64,000 bases of DNA from an uncultured Bacteroidales bacterium (GCA_900316235.1 ONCC01000010.1:16872-80871); one strand, 5' to 3'; shown: positions 27,570-35,963, counted from the stretch's first letter. Notes: generated by a model from the sequence alone, not told the origin. Numbers and translations are program-made.

Positions 27570-28973
27570 ATGAAAAAGATTCTTTCTCTCCTGATGGTTG
27601 CCTTTATGGCAACGATGGCTGTCTCCTGCAATAAGGACGACGACAAGAATAACGATAATAACCCACCTCAGGGCCTCTCCGACAACACCCTCGTCTATGA
27701 TGGCACGGTATACAACGGCGAGAGCGGTGTCCAGTTCTTGAACGGTAGCTTGCAGTATGCGCTGTTCAACCATTCCGAGAACGGTTTCGAGCTCTCCGGC
27801 AACATCGAGAGCAGTGCCTACAACCGCACTTTTGACCTGACGCAGCACCACGCCGACTTCATGTTCACCGTGCATATCAATGTGGGCGAGATTCTCGACC
27901 TGAAGTTCCAAAACTATCCGCAGAACTTCTGGTGCTTCCTCAATGGAGAGAGCCTCGAGAATACCTCGTGCTTCCGTAGTGGTACCGCCACGGTGACCAT
28001 GAACAACGGCCAGTTGACAGTAGTAGTGGAAGGTGTCCTTATCAATGGTAAAGAATTGAAGTATAAGGTCGTCGCTTCACAGTCGGCACCGGGACCCTCG
28101 TCTGAAGTAACCCCCAACGGCCTCGTTATCGGTGACCAGCAGTATCAGTTGCACCCCACCCTCAGCATTACCAATGAGGGCTACTACCTCTTCGACGCCC
28201 GCGATCCCAACGGTGCCTATGACATCATCGCCGATATCCCCGCGACGCTGATGAACCAGACTGTCAACCTTGCACAACTCTCTGGCGTCGACCGTTTCTA
28301 CATCAACTTTCAGTCGACCAATCTCTCCTTTGCTCTCCAGACCGGCAGCCAACCCATCAGCGCCATTAACGACGAGCCTGTCAGCGCTGTGTTTTCCGAG
28401 GGAACCATGGAGTTTACCAAGGAAAATGGAGTGGTCGTCTGCAAGGTTAGTGGAACCCTCTCCAATGGTGTCTTCGTGGGATTCATGATGAATGTCTCGG
28501 AGGAGGATATCGATGCCATGGATTATCAGGTGATTCTCGACGGACAAGCATTTGAGGCCGAGGCTATTGCCTGGTACCGCAGCGATGCTGGCTTGCCCTA
28601 TGAGATTAGGCTTGTGGGCCAAGGTGATGGCGCCATCAGCCTGAAAGTGGAGTTTGAGCCCGCCGCCTTCAACCACGACATCGGCCTCACCACTACCACC
28701 ACTGCATATAAATACAGAGTCTCTGTCAATTTTCCGGACACCACGGCTACGCAGGATGCCTTCGACGGCACGGTGCAGAGCTCCTATTGGGTTATCTCGT
28801 CACAGACTGAGGTCCCAGTGACGGGCTGTCTCTTTACCCGTGGCACCCTCCATATTGATGAGGATGAGTACAATATCGGCTTCAGCCTCAGCGGCACCCT
28901 CACCAACGGACACTCGGTGAGTGGTCAGGTACGCCTCAGCAAGTCTGAATTCCAAGATCCAAACATCAGATAA
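27570..28973 (+). CDS. Surface-type lipoprotein with three related domains, 467 aa
   Basis: Lipoprotein signal with lipobox AVSC (Cys20), followed by an Asp-rich NKDDDKNND stretch that matches the Bacteroidetes lipoprotein export signal, so it is probably surface exposed. The rest consists of three similar beta-rich units, each ending in a strand of the form sGTLtNG (GVLINGKELKYKV, SGTLSNGVFVGF, SGTLTNGHSVSG). Own promoter and strong terminator, hence monocistronic. Function unknown. Confidence 0.8.
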   Translation: MKKILSLLMVAFMATMAVSCNKDDDKNNDNNPPQGLSDNTLVYDGTVYNGESGVQFLNGSLQYALFNHSENGFELSGNIESSAYNRTFDLTQHHADFMFTVHINVGEILDLKFQNYPQNFWCFLNGESLENTSCFRSGTATVTMNNGQLTVVVEGVLINGKELKYKVVASQSAPGPSSEVTPNGLVIGDQQYQLHPTLSITNEGYYLFDARDPNGAYDIIADIPATLMNQTVNLAQLSGVDRFYINFQSTNLSFALQTGSQPISAINDEPVSAVFSEGTMEFTKENGVVVCKVSGTLSNGVFVGFMMNVSEEDIDAMDYQVILDGQAFEAEAIAWYRSDAGLPYEIRLVGQGDGAISLKVEFEPAAFNHDIGLTTTTTAYKYRVSVNFPDTTATQDAFDGTVQSSYWVISSQTEVPVTGCLFTRGTLHIDEDEYNIGFSLSGTLTNGHSVSGQVRLSKSEFQDPNIR

Positions 28974-28999
28974 TAATCGATTTGAAAAAAGAGGATTAG

Positions 29000-29040
29000 A
29001 CGGCAGGGAGGCGTCATCGCCCTCCCTACCGTTTTTTTTT
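29000..29040 (+). terminator. Terminator of the lipoprotein gene
   Basis: Hairpin with arms ACGGCAGGGAGGC and GCCCTCCCTACCGT followed by nine or more T. Confidence 0.85.
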
Positions 29041-29073
29041 GTATTTATATTTTCTCATTTTATAAAAAAGTTG

Positions 29074-29081
29074 TATCTTTG
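29074..29081 (+). promoter_or_regulatory. Promoter -7 element of thrS
   Basis: TATCTTTG followed by GCAG, 41 bases before the thrS start. Confidence 0.65.
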
Positions 29082-29121
29082 CAGATTCGAAAGATAGAGA
29101 AAAAAATAAAAAACTGAATAT

Positions 29122-31065
29122 ATGAACGTGAACATTAAGCAATTAGGCAATGTTCAGGCGGCGGCTCCCTGCTCGATAATCGACCTGATTCTGCAGGTGA
29201 AGCCCGAAGAACTGAACAACTTCTGCGCCGCGAAAATCGACGGCAAGGTTGTGGATTTGAGAGATGTCGTGGAGAACGACTGTGAGATTGAGCTTCTCGA
29301 CAGGACCGCTCCCGAATCCCTGGCCATCCTCCGTCACACCACCGCCCATATCATGGCCGAGGCCGTCAAGCACCTCTATCCCGAGGCCAAGCTCACCATC
29401 GGTCCCTCCACCGACAAAGGCTTCTTCTATGACTTCGATTTCCGTCCTTTCAACCGTGAGGACCTCGATGCCATCGAGAAGGAGATGAAGTCCATCATCA
29501 AGAAAGCCACCCGCCTGGAGCGCAAGATTGTCTCCCGCGACGAAGCCCGTGCCATCTTCGCCGAGAAGAACGAGCCCTACAAACTCGAGCTGCTCGATGC
29601 CATCGCCCCCGATGCCCGCATCACCATCTACAGCCAGGACGACTTCGTCGACCTCTGCTCCGGTCCGCATCTGCTCAACACCCGTCTTATCAAGGGCTTC
29701 AAGCTCATCGCCAACTCGAACACCTACTGGCGTGGCGACCGCAACGGCAAGTCGCTGACGCGCATCTTCGGTGTGGCATTCTTCAGCAAGGAAGACCTCG
29801 AGGCCCACATGGAATACCTCGAGAACATCAAGAACCGCGACCATAATAAGCTGGGCCGCGAGTTGGAGCTCTTCACCGTGGTCGACGTCATCGGCCAGGG
29901 CCTGCCTCTGCTGCTCCCCAAGGGCGCCAAGATTGTGCAGACGCTGCAGCGCTGGATTGAAGACCTCGAGGACAATGAGTGGGGCTACATCCGCACCAAG
30001 ACGCCGTTCATGGCCAAGAAGGACCTCTACGAGATTTCCGGCCACTGGCAGCACTACCGCGACGGCATGTTCGTCATCGGCGACCCCGAAGACCCCGAGG
30101 TGCTGGCGTTGCGCCCCATGACCTGCCCGTTCCAGTATTTCGTCTACAAGGCCAGCCCCAAGTCGTACCGCGACCTGCCTAAGCGTTACAGCGAGACTTC
30201 TGTGCTCTTCCGCAACGAAGACTCCGGCGAGATGCACGGCCTGACGCGCGTGCGCCAGTTCACCATCTCGGAGGGCCACCTCATCGTGCGTCCCGACCAG
30301 ATGGTCGAGGAGTTCAAGAAGTGCCTGGCACTGGCCAAATACTGCCTGACGACTCTCGGCCTGCAGGACGACGTCACCTACCACCTCTCCAAGTGGGATC
30401 CCAACAACACCAAGAAATACATCGGCACCGCCGCAGAGTGGGAAGAGAGCCAGCAGCATATCCGCGACATCCTCAACGAGCTTGAGATACCTTTCGTGGA
30501 GGACGACGACGAGGCTGCCTTCTACGGTCCCAAGGTCGACATCAATGCCAAGAATGTCTATGGCAAGGAAGATACGATGATCACCGTGCAGTGGGATGCC
30601 CTGCTGGCACCGCGCTACGATATGTTCTACATCGACCAGAACGGCAACAAAGTGCGCCCCAATGTCATCCACCGCACCAGCCTCGGCTGCTACGAGCGCA
30701 CGCTGGCCTGGATGATTGAGAAATACGAGGGTGCCTTCCCCACCTGGCTCTGCCCTGAGCAGGTGCGCGTGCTCCCCATCTCGGAGAAGTTCATGGACTA
30801 TGCCAACGCCGTCAACAAAGAGCTGATCAAGGCCGGCATCCGTTCCTCTGTCGACGAGCGTGCCGAGAAGATAGGCTACAAGCTGCGCGACCTGCGCCTC
30901 CAGCGCATCCCCTATGCCCTCATCGTGGGCCAGAAGGAGACAGACGAAGGCCTCGTCTCCGTCTGGAACCGCAAGGCTGGCGACAAAGGCGCCGCCAAGC
31001 TTGCCGACTTCATCACCGAGATTCGCGAGGACATCGACACCAAAGCCCTCTCGCCAAGGGAGTAA
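29122..31065 (+). CDS. thrS: Threonyl-tRNA synthetase
   Basis: Class II synthetase charging tRNA(Thr), 647 residues. N-terminal TGS domain (1-60), editing domain with HTTAHIMAEAVKHLYP, catalytic core with the zinc ligand in MTCPFQ and class II motif 2 RNEDSGEMHGLTRVRQF, and a C-terminal anticodon-binding domain (VRVLPISEKFMDYA). It heads the thrS-infC-rpmI-rplT cluster found across bacteria. Normal length. Confidence 0.97.
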   Translation: MNVNIKQLGNVQAAAPCSIIDLILQVKPEELNNFCAAKIDGKVVDLRDVVENDCEIELLDRTAPESLAILRHTTAHIMAEAVKHLYPEAKLTIGPSTDKGFFYDFDFRPFNREDLDAIEKEMKSIIKKATRLERKIVSRDEARAIFAEKNEPYKLELLDAIAPDARITIYSQDDFVDLCSGPHLLNTRLIKGFKLIANSNTYWRGDRNGKSLTRIFGVAFFSKEDLEAHMEYLENIKNRDHNKLGRELELFTVVDVIGQGLPLLLPKGAKIVQTLQRWIEDLEDNEWGYIRTKTPFMAKKDLYEISGHWQHYRDGMFVIGDPEDPEVLALRPMTCPFQYFVYKASPKSYRDLPKRYSETSVLFRNEDSGEMHGLTRVRQFTISEGHLIVRPDQMVEEFKKCLALAKYCLTTLGLQDDVTYHLSKWDPNNTKKYIGTAAEWEESQQHIRDILNELEIPFVEDDDEAAFYGPKVDINAKNVYGKEDTMITVQWDALLAPRYDMFYIDQNGNKVRPNVIHRTSLGCYERTLAWMIEKYEGAFPTWLCPEQVRVLPISEKFMDYANAVNKELIKAGIRSSVDERAEKIGYKLRDLRLQRIPYALIVGQKETDEGLVSVWNRKAGDKGAAKLADFITEIREDIDTKALSPRE

Positions 31066-31097
31066 AAAATATTTTCGTCCATATATAAAAAAAGTTG

Positions 31098-31105
31098 TAT
31101 TTTTG
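31098..31105 (+). promoter_or_regulatory. Promoter -7 element of infC operon
   Basis: TATTTTTG followed by GCAG, 33 bases after the thrS stop, giving infC-rpmI-rplT its own transcription start. Confidence 0.65.
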
Positions 31106-31171
31106 CAGTTCGATTGTATAGACGAGAAATAGTATAAAAGCAAGAAAATTAATTAGTTGCTAATTTAAAAT

Positions 31172-31176
31172 AGGAG
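31172..31176 (+). promoter_or_regulatory. Shine-Dalgarno site deciding the infC start
   Basis: AGGAG with nine bases to the ATA at 31186. Such a strong site is uncommon in this window and directly follows an in-frame TAG stop at 31171-31173. Confidence 0.7.
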
Positions 31177-31185
31177 AACAAAGTT

Positions 31186-31752
31186 ATAGCAGCGCCATTC
31201 AAACCCATCCCTGTTGGGAACAACAGAAACCGCGGACCGGTCCGCAAAGAGCCTGAACACATCATCAACGAGCGCATCGACGTGCCGATGGTGCGTGTGG
31301 TTGGTGAAGGCATGGAACCCGCCATCATGAACACCAAGGAGGCTTTACGTAAAGCCTATGATCAGGGCCTCGACCTGGTGATGATTTCACCCAGCGCCAA
31401 CCCGCCAGTGTGCAAAATCATCGAGTACCAGAAGTTCCTCTACGAGCAGAAGAAACGCGAGAAGGAACGCAAGGCCAACTCGACCAAGATTGTCATCAAG
31501 GAAATCCGCCTCAGCCCGCAGACCGACGACCATGACTTCGAGTTTAAGCTCAACCACGCCATCCGTTTCCTCAAGGAGGGCAACAAGGTGAAGGTCGACG
31601 TCTTCTTCCGTGGCCGCTCCATTGTCTACAAAGAGCAGGGAGAGCAGCAACTGCTAAAGTTTGCCGAGGCCTTGCTGGAATACGGCAAGCCCGAGCAGAT
31701 GCCCCGCCTCGAGGGTAAGAGGATGCTGATGATTATCGCTCCCAAGAAGTAA
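31186..31752 (+). CDS. infC: Translation initiation factor IF-3, probable ATA start
   Basis: Binds the 30S subunit and proofreads start-codon choice. 188 residues if started at ATA 31186. The conserved IF3 N-domain begins at IINERI (about 31261) followed by VRVVGEG, SPSANPPVCKIIEYQKFLYEQKK, and the C-domain KEIRLSPQTDDHDFE, FLKEGNKVKVDVFFRGR. The first in-frame ATG (31282) would cut off IINERID; the frame is closed by TAG at 31171. Between them no ATG, GTG or TTG occurs in frame, so a rare start codon is needed, as in E. coli infC (AUU), where IF3 represses its own non-canonical start. Confidence 0.9.
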   Translation: MAAPFKPIPVGNNRNRGPVRKEPEHIINERIDVPMVRVVGEGMEPAIMNTKEALRKAYDQGLDLVMISPSANPPVCKIIEYQKFLYEQKKREKERKANSTKIVIKEIRLSPQTDDHDFEFKLNHAIRFLKEGNKVKVDVFFRGRSIVYKEQGEQQLLKFAEALLEYGKPEQMPRLEGKRMLMIIAPKK

Positions 31753-31799
31753 ACCAAGTATATCAAAATATAGTCTAACTTAAAAAAAACAGTAAAGTA

Positions 31800-31994
31800 A
31801 TGCCTACAATGAAGACCAAGGCCGCTGCCAAGAAGCGTTTCACCTTCACCGGCACCGGCAAAATCAAACGCAAGCATGCTTACCACAGTCACATCCTCAC
31901 CAAGAAGGAGACGACCCAGAAGCGTAACCTCGACCATACGGCCCTCGTGAGCCGCGACGACGAGAAGCGCGTAAAACGCATGTTGCTTGCTTAA
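31800..31994 (+). CDS. rpmI: 50S ribosomal protein L35
   Basis: 64-residue basic protein, [20 protein letters not shown] start and [15 protein letters not shown] motif typical of L35. Lies 47 bases after infC in the conserved infC-rpmI-rplT order. Confidence 0.96.
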   Translation: MPTMKTKAAAKKRFTFTGTGKIKRKHAYHSHILTKKETTQKRNLDHTALVSRDDEKRVKRMLLA

Positions 31995-32095
31995 TTATCA
32001 GGAGTTATTAACCATTATTTAGAGCTGACAAGCGCAGAGGCCTAAAAAGCAAACGCTGCCTCCTGCCGCCTAAATGAAAAAAAATTAAAGAATCT

Positions 32096-32440
32096 ATGCC
32101 AAGATCAGTAAATGCCGTTGCTTCGAGAGCACGCAGAAAAAAAATCCTCAACCGCACCAAGGGTTATTGGGGCAGAGGTAAAAACGTATGGACCGTCGCC
32201 AAGAACAAGTGGGAGAAAGGTCAGACCTACGCCTACCGCGACAGAAAGAACAAGAAGCGCGAATTCCGTTCGCTGTGGATCAACCGTATCAATGCCGGTT
32301 GCCGCATCAACGGTATCTCGTACTCCGTCTTTATGGGCAATCTTCACAAGAACAACATCGAGCTTAACCGCAAAGTGCTGGCCGACCTCGCCATGAACAA
32401 TCCCGAGGCTTTCGCCGCCGTTGTGAAGATGGTAAAATAA
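32096..32440 (+). CDS. rplT: 50S ribosomal protein L20
   Basis: 114-residue L20: [26 protein letters not shown] start, [20 protein letters not shown] and the C-terminal domain with NRKVLADLA. Binds 23S rRNA early in assembly and in other bacteria represses its own operon. The 101-base gap after rpmI is GC-rich in part (32030-32070) and could hold a regulatory fold, but no specific L20-binding structure was proven. Confidence 0.96.
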   Translation: MPRSVNAVASRARRKKILNRTKGYWGRGKNVWTVAKNKWEKGQTYAYRDRKNKKREFRSLWINRINAGCRINGISYSVFMGNLHKNNIELNRKVLADLAMNNPEAFAAVVKMVK

Positions 32441-32470
32441 GTGTATTAACCTGTAAAAATTCTATTTGTC

Positions 32471-32836
32471 ATGGGAAAAACTGAATTAATGCAATTTGTA
32501 GAGAACCTGGTGGAGCGCAAGGAGTTCCCCGAGTTCAAGGCTGGCGATACCATCACTGTCCATTACAAGATTAAAGAAGGAAACAAAGAGAGAATCCAGA
32601 ACTTCCAGGGCGTTGTTTTGCAGCGCAGCGGAAGTGGAGCCACTGAAACCTTTACTGTCCGTAAGGTCACCAACGGCGTCGGAGTGGAGCGCATCTTCCC
32701 CTTCGCAAGTCCGTTCATCGAGCAGATTGACGTCAACAAGCACGGTGCCGTGCGCCGCGCCCGCATCTTCTATCTGCGCGACCTCACCGGTAAGAAGGCC
32801 CGTATCAAGGAGAAGAAAATCCGCGTCAAAGAATAA
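32471..32836 (+). CDS. rplS: 50S ribosomal protein L19
   Basis: 121 residues: [50 protein letters not shown] and [20 protein letters not shown] are the L19 signatures. Last gene of the ribosomal cluster, followed by a terminator. rplS is usually elsewhere (with rpsP-trmD) in Proteobacteria and Firmicutes. Confidence 0.96.
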   Translation: MGKTELMQFVENLVERKEFPEFKAGDTITVHYKIKEGNKERIQNFQGVVLQRSGSGATETFTVRKVTNGVGVERIFPFASPFIEQIDVNKHGAVRRARIFYLRDLTGKKARIKEKKIRVKE

Positions 32837-32870
32837 CTGCCGGACGACTTCCCCCTGCGATATACTTGGA

Positions 32871-32902
32871 AAAAGAGACATCTACTCAGGTGTCTCTTTT
32901 TT
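32871..32902 (+). terminator. Terminator after rplS
   Basis: Arms AAAGAGACA and TGTCTCTTT followed by an eight-base T run. Confidence 0.85.
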
Positions 32903-32929
32903 TTATTTGTGTATGTCAAAAAAAGTTTG

Positions 32930-32937
32930 TATCTTTG
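32930..32937 (+). promoter_or_regulatory. Promoter -7 element of the tyrosine phosphatase gene
   Basis: TATCTTTG ends four bases before the ATG at 32942, predicting a leaderless or nearly leaderless mRNA. Confidence 0.6.
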
Positions 32938-32941
32938 CATT

Positions 32942-33415
32942 ATGAAACGTATACTTTTTGTCTGTCACGGAAATATCTGCCGCAGCCCGATGGCTGAGTT
33001 CATTATGAAGAAGATGGCCCGTACTGCAGGTCTCGAAGATTACTTCGAGATTGCCTCGGCGGCTACGAGCACGGAGGAAATTGGCAATCCCGTCTACCCC
33101 ATGGCTCGTCAAGAATTGGCGAAACACGGCATCGGCTGTCCAGGGAAGACGGCCCGCCAGATTGTTCCCGAGGACTATGCCCGTTTCGACTTTATCGTTG
33201 GCATGGATGCCGCTAATCTGCGCAGCATGCAGGAGGTCTTCGGCGGTGATCCGCAAGGGAAGCTCTCGCTGCTACTCGACCATACGCCCGAGAGCGATAC
33301 CAAGCACCACGGACGCGATGTGTCAGATCCCTGGTACACACGGAAGTTCAATATCGCCTGGGACGATATCTATACGGGTTGCACGGCCCTCTTTGAGAAG
33401 CTGAAGGATGAGTGA
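32942..33415 (+). CDS. Low-molecular-weight protein-tyrosine phosphatase
   Basis: 157 residues with the P-loop CHGNICRS (Cys8, Arg14) right at the N-terminus, IVGMDAANLRSM, and the general-acid Asp in VSDPWYTRKF. Bacterial members dephosphorylate tyrosine kinases of capsule synthesis or protein-arginine phosphate; no such gene is adjacent. The next gene overlaps its end by 8 bases. The longer frame from 32909 crosses the promoter and is rejected. Confidence 0.92.
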   Translation: MKRILFVCHGNICRSPMAEFIMKKMARTAGLEDYFEIASAATSTEEIGNPVYPMARQELAKHGIGCPGKTARQIVPEDYARFDFIVGMDAANLRSMQEVFGGDPQGKLSLLLDHTPESDTKHHGRDVSDPWYTRKFNIAWDDIYTGCTALFEKLKDE

Positions 33416-34256
33416 GCAGACCATTGATTTCGAGCAGGTGGAGGCTATGGGCATCTCGCGTCAGGCCTACGAAGAGGTGCTCGACATCATCGGGCGTCAG
33501 CCTACTATCGACGAGTTGTCGACACTTCTGGCCATGTGGGAAAGCAATGGCAGGCAGCAGAGCCTCTATGGCTGGCTACGCGGTCAGCACCATGTGGTGG
33601 AGCGCAACGACTACCTTTACTCCGGCGACGCTGGCCACCGCGCCATTCGCGAGCCGAAGGTAAAGGAATGCCTGCAAATCGCCAAGGAAATTTGTCGAAG
33701 TATTCCGAGAAATCAGGGTAGTCAGAATAATCTGAGTGGTCAGACGGGACTTTTACTCTATATGGTGGGTAATGTGAGCAGCGAGTTTGCTGACTCGGAG
33801 TATGCGCGGCGCTGCCTGCATCTGGTCAGTGAACCGATGGCAGTCGGTGGCCACGACGAAGACTGCCAATACATAGAGATGATTCTCTCGGCCTTGAAGG
33901 ATGGCGCCTTGATAGAGGCGCATGCTGCGGTGGGGCAGGGTGGACTCTTCTGCTCGCTGCTGCATTTCACCAGCCCTATGGGATATGATATATTGGCTCC
34001 GCGCGAGGTGCGGCTAGATGCTTTCCTTTTTGGCGAAGAGTTGGGTCGCTATCTGGTGGCGCTGTCCGAGGCAAAGGACGATGAGTTTCTCCTCAAGATG
34101 GATGATGCACGCCTCAACTGCTGCTTCCTGGGACGTACTACGAAGAACCGCGTGGTAGTCGACGGCTTCGACTTCGGCCCCGTCAGCCGATACGTGCAGC
34201 CCCCAATTAAAAAAAAGCAATTTTCTTTTACCCCCCCCTCCCCCGTAATATTTTGA
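33408..34256 (+). CDS. PurL-like (AIR synthase-related) protein lacking catalytic domains
   Basis: 282 residues. The N-terminus MGISRQAYEEVLDIIGRQPTIDELSTLLAMWE parallels the linker region of phosphoribosylformylglycinamidine synthase (G-R-x-P-T-x-x-E-L...M-W), but the SEHC motif is replaced by ESNG. The C-terminal half resembles the AIRS_C fold (ALKDGALIEAHAAVGQGGLF, DAFLFGEELGRYLVAL, LGRTTKNRVVVDGFDFG). The ATP-binding and glutaminase parts of PurL are absent, so FGAR amidotransferase activity is unlikely. A 9-bp TCnGA array is inserted in frame at residues 98-112. The last 16 residues run into a C-rich tract and differ from the duplicate at 38766-38991. Confidence 0.6.
   Translation: MSEQTIDFEQVEAMGISRQAYEEVLDIIGRQPTIDELSTLLAMWESNGRQQSLYGWLRGQHHVVERNDYLYSGDAGHRAIREPKVKECLQIAKEICRSIPRNQGSQNNLSGQTGLLLYMVGNVSSEFADSEYARRCLHLVSEPMAVGGHDEDCQYIEMILSALKDGALIEAHAAVGQGGLFCSLLHFTSPMGYDILAPREVRLDAFLFGEELGRYLVALSEAKDDEFLLKMDDARLNCCFLGRTTKNRVVVDGFDFGPVSRYVQPPIKKKQFSFTPPSPVIF
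33700..33744 (+). repeat. 9-bp period TCnGA array, five in-frame units inside the PurL-like gene
   Basis: Five units of form nnnnTCnGA (for example GTATTCCGA, GTAGTCAGA, GTGGTCAGA) in exact 9-bp register, so the reading frame is kept; encodes an SIPRNQGSQNNLSGQ loop. Confidence 0.7.
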
Positions 34257-34300
34257 CCTTTTTTTGGCTCTAATATAGTGTAAAGGGAAAAAGCGTCGGA

Positions 34301-34804
34301 ATGTCCGAGGCCGAGAACAAGAAAATGATTCGCTATTTGGCGATATTGCGAGTGTTCGACAAGCACATTGCCAACTTCTGCTATGCCCATAGCAATAGCT
34401 CTGCCGACGCCCAGGACCTCTCGCAGGAAATCCTAGCGCTTGTCTGGGAGAATCTGGATGGGCTGAAAGCCGACACCGACGCGCCCGCCAGGGTCAACAG
34501 ATGGCTCAACAAGGTGATGTTCACCGCCTTTGTGCGCCATCTGCGCCAGCGGCCCCGAATCACGACCGTCCCCCTCAGCGATGCTGTCGACGTGGCCGAC
34601 AGCCCCGAGGTGGACCCTGAAGAAGTGGAAGACCACCTGTCCAGACTCGGCGACAATGACCGCCACCTGCTGAAGATGCGCATAGAAGGCTACACCAATG
34701 CCGAAATAGCCCGACTCTCGCGACGGACCGAAAACAGCGTGGCACAACAATTTTACCGGATATTCATCAAACTGAGAAAGAAAAGAAATGGAACAAACGA
34801 TTGA
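34301..34804 (+). CDS. RNA polymerase sigma-70 factor, ECF type
   Basis: 167 residues with a region 2 helix pair (ILRVFDKHIANFCYAHSN, DAQDLSQEILALVWENLDGL) and a region 4 helix-turn-helix (LKMRIEGYTNAEIARLSRRTENSVAQQFYRIFIKLRKK). The next gene overlaps by 17 bases and encodes a small membrane protein that may be its anti-sigma factor. Targets unknown. Confidence 0.85.
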   Translation: MSEAENKKMIRYLAILRVFDKHIANFCYAHSNSSADAQDLSQEILALVWENLDGLKADTDAPARVNRWLNKVMFTAFVRHLRQRPRITTVPLSDAVDVADSPEVDPEEVEDHLSRLGDNDRHLLKMRIEGYTNAEIARLSRRTENSVAQQFYRIFIKLRKKRNGTND

Positions 34805-35084
34805 TAAATCCCCCCTGAGCCCGCAGCAGGAAAGCCTCCTGCTGAGAAAGGCCTGTCACGACGCAGGCGAGGCTCTCTGCCGCGACATCGCCCGCGGCTA
34901 CCGCCGTGGCAGTCGCCGTGTCGACCTCCGTCATTATGCCGTCACCCTCCTTGTAGGCCTCTGCCTTGTGGTGCTGACGGCCAGGATTACGGCGTGGTCC
35001 TTCCCCTACACCATGAGCGGCGGCGACCGCCAGGAACGCCTCGCAGCCTTCACTCTTACCCAGAAAATACTCATGCAGTCATGA
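34788..35084 (+). CDS. Small single-pass membrane protein, possible anti-sigma partner
   Basis: 98 residues: hydrophilic helical N-terminus (about 1-48), one transmembrane helix (HYAVTLLVGLCLVVLTARI, about 49-67) and a short external tail. The size, topology and overlap with an ECF sigma gene suggest an anti-sigma factor, but no ASD motif (HxxxCxxC) is visible, so the role is inferred from position only. Confidence 0.6.
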   Translation: MEQTIDKSPLSPQQESLLLRKACHDAGEALCRDIARGYRRGSRRVDLRHYAVTLLVGLCLVVLTARITAWSFPYTMSGGDRQERLAAFTLTQKILMQS

Positions 35085-35539
35085 AACGCCGTTGGACCAT
35101 CACCTTGCTGCTCCTGCCTGTCGCCGCACTGACCGCGGCGTTTGTGACGTACTGCTCCCATACCGTTCCCCCGAGCCAGTGCGATGCCCTCTATCTGCAG
35201 TACAAGGATATCCCTGGCATCAAGGCCACCTACCTCAAGGACTATCCCCTCGACGACACCACCACCATCGCCGTCACCCTCCTCCAGGCACAGGACAGCA
35301 ATGTTTGGAAAGAGTTGTATTTTCAAATACTCAGTCTAGATAACCCCGACGAACGCAATCCCACTAATATTGCATTTAAGCTTTTCCCCTCAAAAAATCA
35401 AACCCAATCAATTGGCAACGAACTATCAGGCAAGGACCTTGCCGTCTTCAGTAAAGATAATCTTACAATTTCCTTCTTCCATTTAGAAACCATGCAGCAA
35501 TACCTTAAAATATTCGACTTTTATTTCACTTTGTTATAG
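35081..35539 (+). CDS. Exported or membrane-anchored protein, 152 aa
   Basis: Starts MKRRWTITLLLLPVAALTAAFVTYC, a signal anchor or lipoprotein-like N-terminus, overlapping the previous stop in an ATGA. The remaining sequence has no recognised domain. Base composition becomes markedly AT-rich from about 35330 onward. A longer frame from 34994 lies inside the upstream gene and is rejected. Confidence 0.65.
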   Translation: MKRRWTITLLLLPVAALTAAFVTYCSHTVPPSQCDALYLQYKDIPGIKATYLKDYPLDDTTTIAVTLLQAQDSNVWKELYFQILSLDNPDERNPTNIAFKLFPSKNQTQSIGNELSGKDLAVFSKDNLTISFFHLETMQQYLKIFDFYFTLL

Positions 35540-35564
35540 ATTACTTATTGTTGAAAATTATATT

Positions 35565-35963
35565 ATTAAAAGAAAAATCAGAACTTGCGCCATGATGGCA
35601 ATCCTTTCACTGTCCATGGCTGGCTGCCAAAAGGACAACCTGATGTTTGACAAAACCGATGTCAATTCAAACATTCCTATGCGTTACTCTGTATCAGGAA
35701 CCGTTTACACTACTTTCCTTTCTGATGAAAGCGAGTTGGATTCGTTCATTGACCGTGTCTTTGCCATAGTCAATGATGGCTATACTGTTACCATTATAGG
35801 AAATGGACAGAGGGGCATTAAAGAAAAAAAAGAAATCACGTTCACCACCACAATCGAATCCGAAGCAAAAGCGTGGGCCGCATCTATGACGTTGTTGGGA
35901 TATAGTGTACAGGTTAACTATAACAAATCCACAGGCGTTTACACATGCATTGCAACACTATAA
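35565..35963 (+). CDS. Small lipoprotein, start codon unclear
   Basis: From the ATG at 35592 the protein would begin MMAILSLSMAGCQKD, a lipobox with no basic n-region. Reading upstream in frame, an ATT at 35565 gives a full lipoprotein signal (KRKIRTCAMMAILSLSMAGC). Either the start is ATT or an original ATG has decayed. The mature 100 or so residues are beta-rich with a repeated SVSGTVYTTF/TTTIES pattern and no known domain. Confidence 0.5.
   Translation: MKRKIRTCAMMAILSLSMAGCQKDNLMFDKTDVNSNIPMRYSVSGTVYTTFLSDESELDSFIDRVFAIVNDGYTVTIIGNGQRGIKEKKEITFTTTIESEAKAWAASMTLLGYSVQVNYNKSTGVYTCIATL

Noticed and set aside
29143..31143. 666-codon open frame on the minus strand
   Set aside because: It lies exactly opposite thrS, has no family features, and reflects the GC-rich codon pattern of the real gene.
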